10,239 nucleotides of DNA from Gallionella sp. Its GTDB lineage: Bacteria; Pseudomonadota; Gammaproteobacteria; Burkholderiales; Gallionellaceae. The first letter of the stretch is position 1. Every line of letters begins with the position of its first letter. Shown piece by piece: positions 7,092 to 10,239 of this stretch. The stretch is taken from assembly GCA_023229845.1 (NCBI GenBank), contig JALNYK010000052.1:1-10239 (forward strand), given 5' to 3'. The position numbers and the translations under genes were made by a program. The notes beneath the pieces are model-generated. The model ran no database searches, was not told the DNA's origin, and saw nothing but the letters and a program-made list of their open reading frames with translations.

Positions 7092-8201
7092 ATGCAGACA
7101 TTAACCGTAGGCTTGGGCGAGCGCAGCTATCCGATACATATCGGCAGCGGGCTGCTGGATCGCTCGGATTTGTTGCAGGAACACCTGCCGCGCAAGCGCG
7201 CTGCGATTGTGACCAACACTACAGTTGCACCGTTGTATCTGGAGAAGCTTCAGCAGACCCTTGCGAATATCGGCGTCAGCAGCGTGCCGGTGATTCTGCC
7301 GGATGGCGAAGAATACAAGACTACCGAAACGCTGAGCCAGATCTACGACGCGCTGCTGCGCAATCGTTGCGAGCGCAGCACCCCGCTGATCGCGCTGGGC
7401 GGTGGAGTCGTCGGCGACATGACCGGCTATGCGGCTGCGACCTATTTGCGCGGCGTGCCATTCATCCAGATACCGACCACTCTGCTCGCTCAGGTGGATT
7501 CCTCGGTCGGCGGCAAGACCGGCATCAACCATCCGCTCGGCAAGAACATGATAGGCGCGTTCTACCAGCCGCAACTGGTGCTGGCCGATACCGACACGCT
7601 GAATACTTTGCCGGACAAAGAGCTGGCGGCGGGCATCGCCGAGGTCGTCAAATATGGGCTGATCCGCGACCTGCCTTTCCTCGAATGGCTGGAGCAGAAT
7701 ATGGGGAAGCTGTTGGCACGCGACACCGCCGCGCTGCAATATGCCATTGCGCGCAGCTGCGAGAACAAAGCCGAGGTCGTCGCGGCCGACGAGCGCGAAA
7801 GCGGCGAGCGCGCGTTGCTGAATCTGGGCCATACCTTCGGTCACGCGATCGAGTCCGGCATGGGCTACGGGAACTGGCTGCATGGCGAGGGCGTCGCTGC
7901 CGGCACGATCATGGCGGCCGATCTGTCGCAGCGTCTCGGCTGGATTTCCGTGCAGGATGTCTCGCGTATCCGACACCTGTTCGAGCGTGCCGGATTGCCG
8001 GTGGTTGCGCCGGATATCGGCGCCGACAAATACCTCGAATTTATGGGGCTCGACAAAAAGGTCGAGGGTGGCAAGATACGTTTCGTGCTGCTGAAGGAAG
8101 TCGGGCGCGCGGTGGTGTATGGTGATGCGCCGGCGGAATTGCTGCAGCAGACGCTGGAAGCCTGTGTATCCTTCGGCAAGGCTCAGGACAGGCATGGCTG
8201 A
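7092..8201 (+). CDS. aroB: 3-Dehydroquinate synthase
   Basis: Converts DAHP to 3-dehydroquinate, the second step of the shikimate pathway, using NAD+ and a divalent metal in the cytoplasm. It has 369 residues. Seen: the NAD-binding DGEEYKT (71-77) and ALGGGVVGDMTGYAAATYLR (101-120); the active-site stretch TTLLAQVDSSVGGKTGIN (129-146); and metal ligands Glu184 (AEVVKYG), His247 (NLGHTFGHAIE) and His264 (LHGEGVAAG). The frame is open from GTG 7053, but MQTLTVGLGERSYPIHIG from ATG 7092 is the normal family beginning. A modest AGAAG (7084-7088) sits 3 bases upstream of it. The core ends near residue 359; the last ten residues (SFGKAQDRHG) look like translated repeat sequence (8169-8193), not family sequence. 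The 3' end overlaps dgt by 8 bases. Confidence 0.97.
   Translation: MQTLTVGLGERSYPIHIGSGLLDRSDLLQEHLPRKRAAIVTNTTVAPLYLEKLQQTLANIGVSSVPVILPDGEEYKTTETLSQIYDALLRNRCERSTPLIALGGGVVGDMTGYAAATYLRGVPFIQIPTTLLAQVDSSVGGKTGINHPLGKNMIGAFYQPQLVLADTDTLNTLPDKELAAGIAEVVKYGLIRDLPFLEWLEQNMGKLLARDTAALQYAIARSCENKAEVVAADERESGERALLNLGHTFGHAIESGMGYGNWLHGEGVAAGTIMAADLSQRLGWISVQDVSRIRHLFERAGLPVVAPDIGADKYLEFMGLDKKVEGGKIRFVLLKEVGRAVVYGDAPAELLQQTLEACVSFGKAQDRHG
8169..8193. repeat. Likely copy of a dispersed short repeat at the aroB-dgt junction
   Basis: TCCTTCGGCAAGG (8169-8181) runs directly into CTCAGGACAGGC (8182-8193). It closely resembles the CCTTCGACAAG-CTCAGGACAGGC family of short repeats that I recall from many proteobacterial genomes, whose translations read like FDKAQDR or VLSLSKG. 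Here the plus frame gives FGKAQDR at the AroB C-terminus and the minus strand gives VLSLAEG. It includes the AGGA that serves dgt. Membership is from memory, not from a search. Confidence 0.5.
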
Positions 8202-9321
8202 GCTCGCGTCTTATGCCGTCAGCGAAGCCAATTCGCGCGGACGCAACATCACAGAAGCGACGCCGCAAGGGCGCAGTGAGTTTCAGCGCGACCGCGATCG
8301 CATCATCCATTCCGGGGCATTCCGCCGTCTCGAATACAAGACCCAGGTGTTCGTGAACCATGAAGGAGACCTGTTCCGCACGCGCCTCACCCACAGCATC
8401 GAGGTCGCGCAGATCGCGCGTTCCATCGCCCGCCGCCTGCGCCTCAACGAAGACCTCGCCGAGGCGATTTCTTTGGCGCACGATCTCGGACATACGCCGT
8501 TCGGTCATGCAGGACAGGATGCGCTGAATAACTGCATGCAGGCTTGGGGCGGCTTCGAGCACAACCTGCAATCGTTGCGCGTGGTCGAGTTGCTGGAAGA
8601 ACGCTACGCCGAGTTCGACGGCTTGAACCTGACCTTCGAGACACGCGAAGGCATACTCAAGCACTGTTCCCGTGACAATGCCGCGCAGCTGGGCGAACTG
8701 GGTGCGCGTTTCCTGAACGATCGCCGCCCGTCGTTGGAGGCGCAGATCGCCAATCTGGCCGATGAGATCGCTTATAACAATCACGACGTGGACGACGGTC
8801 TGCGTTCCGGTCTGATCACGTTGGAGCAGCTGGTCGAGGTGCCGCTGGTCGCGCGCCATCTGGCCGAGGTGCGCGCAGCCTATCCGGCATTGTCCGAGCG
8901 TCGCGTCGTGCATGAAACGGTGCGGCGCATGATCAATACGCTGGTGTCCGATTTGATCCGGCAGAGTGAGCTGAATATCGGAGAGCAGAAGCTGACGACG
9001 CTGGAGGATGTTCATTGTGCGCCGGTGCTGATCGCGTTCAGCGTCGGAATCAACGAAGAGCAGCGGGTGCTGAAGCGATTCCTGCACACCAACCTGTACC
9101 GTCACTATCGCGTAATGCGTATGAGCGCGAAGGCGCAACGCATCATCGGCGATCTGTTCGGCGTGTTCATGGCCGACAATCGGCTGTTGCCGCCGGCGTT
9201 CCAGCGTCATGGCGAGTCCGAGCGCGCCCGCTCGGTGGCCGACTACATCGCCGGCATGACCGACCGCTATGCGATCCGCGAGCATCGCCGCATATTCGCG
9301 ATCGAAGAAGTTCAAGCCTAG
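8194..9321 (+). CDS. dgt: dGTP triphosphohydrolase-like protein (HD domain, short type)
   Basis: HD-superfamily enzyme expected to cleave dNTPs to deoxynucleosides and triphosphate, trimming the dNTP pool in the cytoplasm. At 375 residues it matches the shorter dGTPase-like (type 2) family, not the roughly 500-residue E. coli Dgt. The metal site is complete: His67 (TRLTHSIEV), His96-Asp97 in LAHDLGHTPFGH (94-105) and Asp190 (NLADEIAYNNHD). The N-terminal region RDRDRIIHSGAFRRLEYKTQ (32-51) is highly conserved in the family. The C-terminal part (about 265-362) is the HD-associated helical domain. ATG 8194 is supported by AGGA (8185-8188) 5 bases upstream and by the family-like beginning MAELASYAVSEANSRGR. 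The 8-base overlap with aroB suggests coupled translation. True substrate preference (dGTP or several dNTPs) cannot be read from sequence. Confidence 0.93.
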   Translation: MAELASYAVSEANSRGRNITEATPQGRSEFQRDRDRIIHSGAFRRLEYKTQVFVNHEGDLFRTRLTHSIEVAQIARSIARRLRLNEDLAEAISLAHDLGHTPFGHAGQDALNNCMQAWGGFEHNLQSLRVVELLEERYAEFDGLNLTFETREGILKHCSRDNAAQLGELGARFLNDRRPSLEAQIANLADEIAYNNHDVDDGLRSGLITLEQLVEVPLVARHLAEVRAAYPALSERRVVHETVRRMINTLVSDLIRQSELNIGEQKLTTLEDVHCAPVLIAFSVGINEEQRVLKRFLHTNLYRHYRVMRMSAKAQRIIGDLFGVFMADNRLLPPAFQRHGESERARSVADYIAGMTDRYAIREHRRIFAIEEVQA

Positions 9322-9326
9322 TCTAA

Positions 9327-9349
9327 AGCCGCGCCAGACCGGCGCGGTT
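9327..9349 (+). terminator. Hairpin after dgt, weak terminator candidate
   Basis: AGCCGCGCC (9327-9335) pairs with GGCGCGGTT (9341-9349), seven GC pairs plus one wobble and one A-T, loop AGACC. It begins 5 bases after the dgt stop but lacks a T-run. A second hairpin, GGTTG (9346-9350) with CAACC (9355-9359), shares bases with it, so the two cannot form together. Confidence 0.4.
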
Positions 9350-9404
9350 GCCCGCAACCCTCGAACAAGGTAAGATTCCCGCCCTTTCGCTTTTGTATTT
9401 GACG

Positions 9405-9429
9405 TGGCGACATGTGTCGCCATTGTTTT
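9405..9429 (+). terminator. Palindrome with T-rich tail upstream of gltB (terminator or operator)
   Basis: TGGCGACA (9405-9412) and TGTCGCCA (9415-9422) are exact inverted copies around TG, followed by TTGTTTT. As RNA this is a GGCGAC/GTCGCC stem with an ATGT loop and a U-rich tail, which fits an intrinsic terminator for dgt. It also directly follows TTGACG (9399-9404), a good -35 box, and would fill its spacer. However, the -10 position (9422-9427, ATTGTT) is poor, so the operator reading is weaker. Confidence 0.45.
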
Positions 9430-9457
9430 GGCTTTAATGAATTGACCGAGGAATGCC

Positions 9458-10239
<782 letters not shown>

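Overview
The window is an ordinary, well conserved chromosomal block from a proteobacterium, most likely a betaproteobacterium (Nitrosomonadales/Gallionellaceae-like). That placement is an inference from gene order and protein style: a divergent class A penicillin-binding protein, then pilM-pilN-pilO-pilP-pilQ, then aroK-aroB, then a short-form dGTPase-like gene and gltB. No taxon-specific marker is present, so it is not certain. I found no CRISPR array, tRNA, rRNA, transposase or defence system, and nothing that I would call a new multi-gene system.

Left part (1-1265, minus strand): the first 421 codons of a PBP1A-type peptidoglycan synthase (mrcA/ponA), cut by the window edge before its transpeptidase domain. 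A 149-base AT-rich gap (1266-1414) holds two diverging promoters. A perfect 17-base palindrome sits on the mrcA -10 box.

Centre (1415-6389, plus strand): pilMNOPQ, the alignment subcomplex and outer-membrane secretin of the type IV pilus machine. pilM/pilN and pilO/pilP overlap by the four-base ATGA arrangement, and pilO starts a few bases after the pilN stop. Only pilQ has a real leader (91 bases, with a small hairpin and its own strong ribosome binding site). PilM (cytoplasm) binds the PilN N-terminus, PilN and PilO pair across the inner membrane, and PilP (inner-membrane lipoprotein) links them to PilQ. A strong intrinsic terminator follows pilQ.

Right part (6451-10239, plus strand): aroK (shikimate kinase) and aroB (3-dehydroquinate synthase), two steps of chorismate synthesis; dgt (HD-domain dNTP triphosphohydrolase), overlapping the end of aroB by 8 bases; a 136-base gap with hairpins; and the first 260 codons of gltB (glutamate synthase large subunit), cut by the right edge.

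The points most worth a second look are small. A 12-bp-stem palindrome contains the aroK stop codon. A sequence resembling a dispersed proteobacterial repeat forms the last codons of aroB and carries the dgt ribosome binding site. aroK has no visible ribosome binding site directly after the pilQ terminator. The two gaps next to mrcA/pilM and gltB carry operator-like palindromes.
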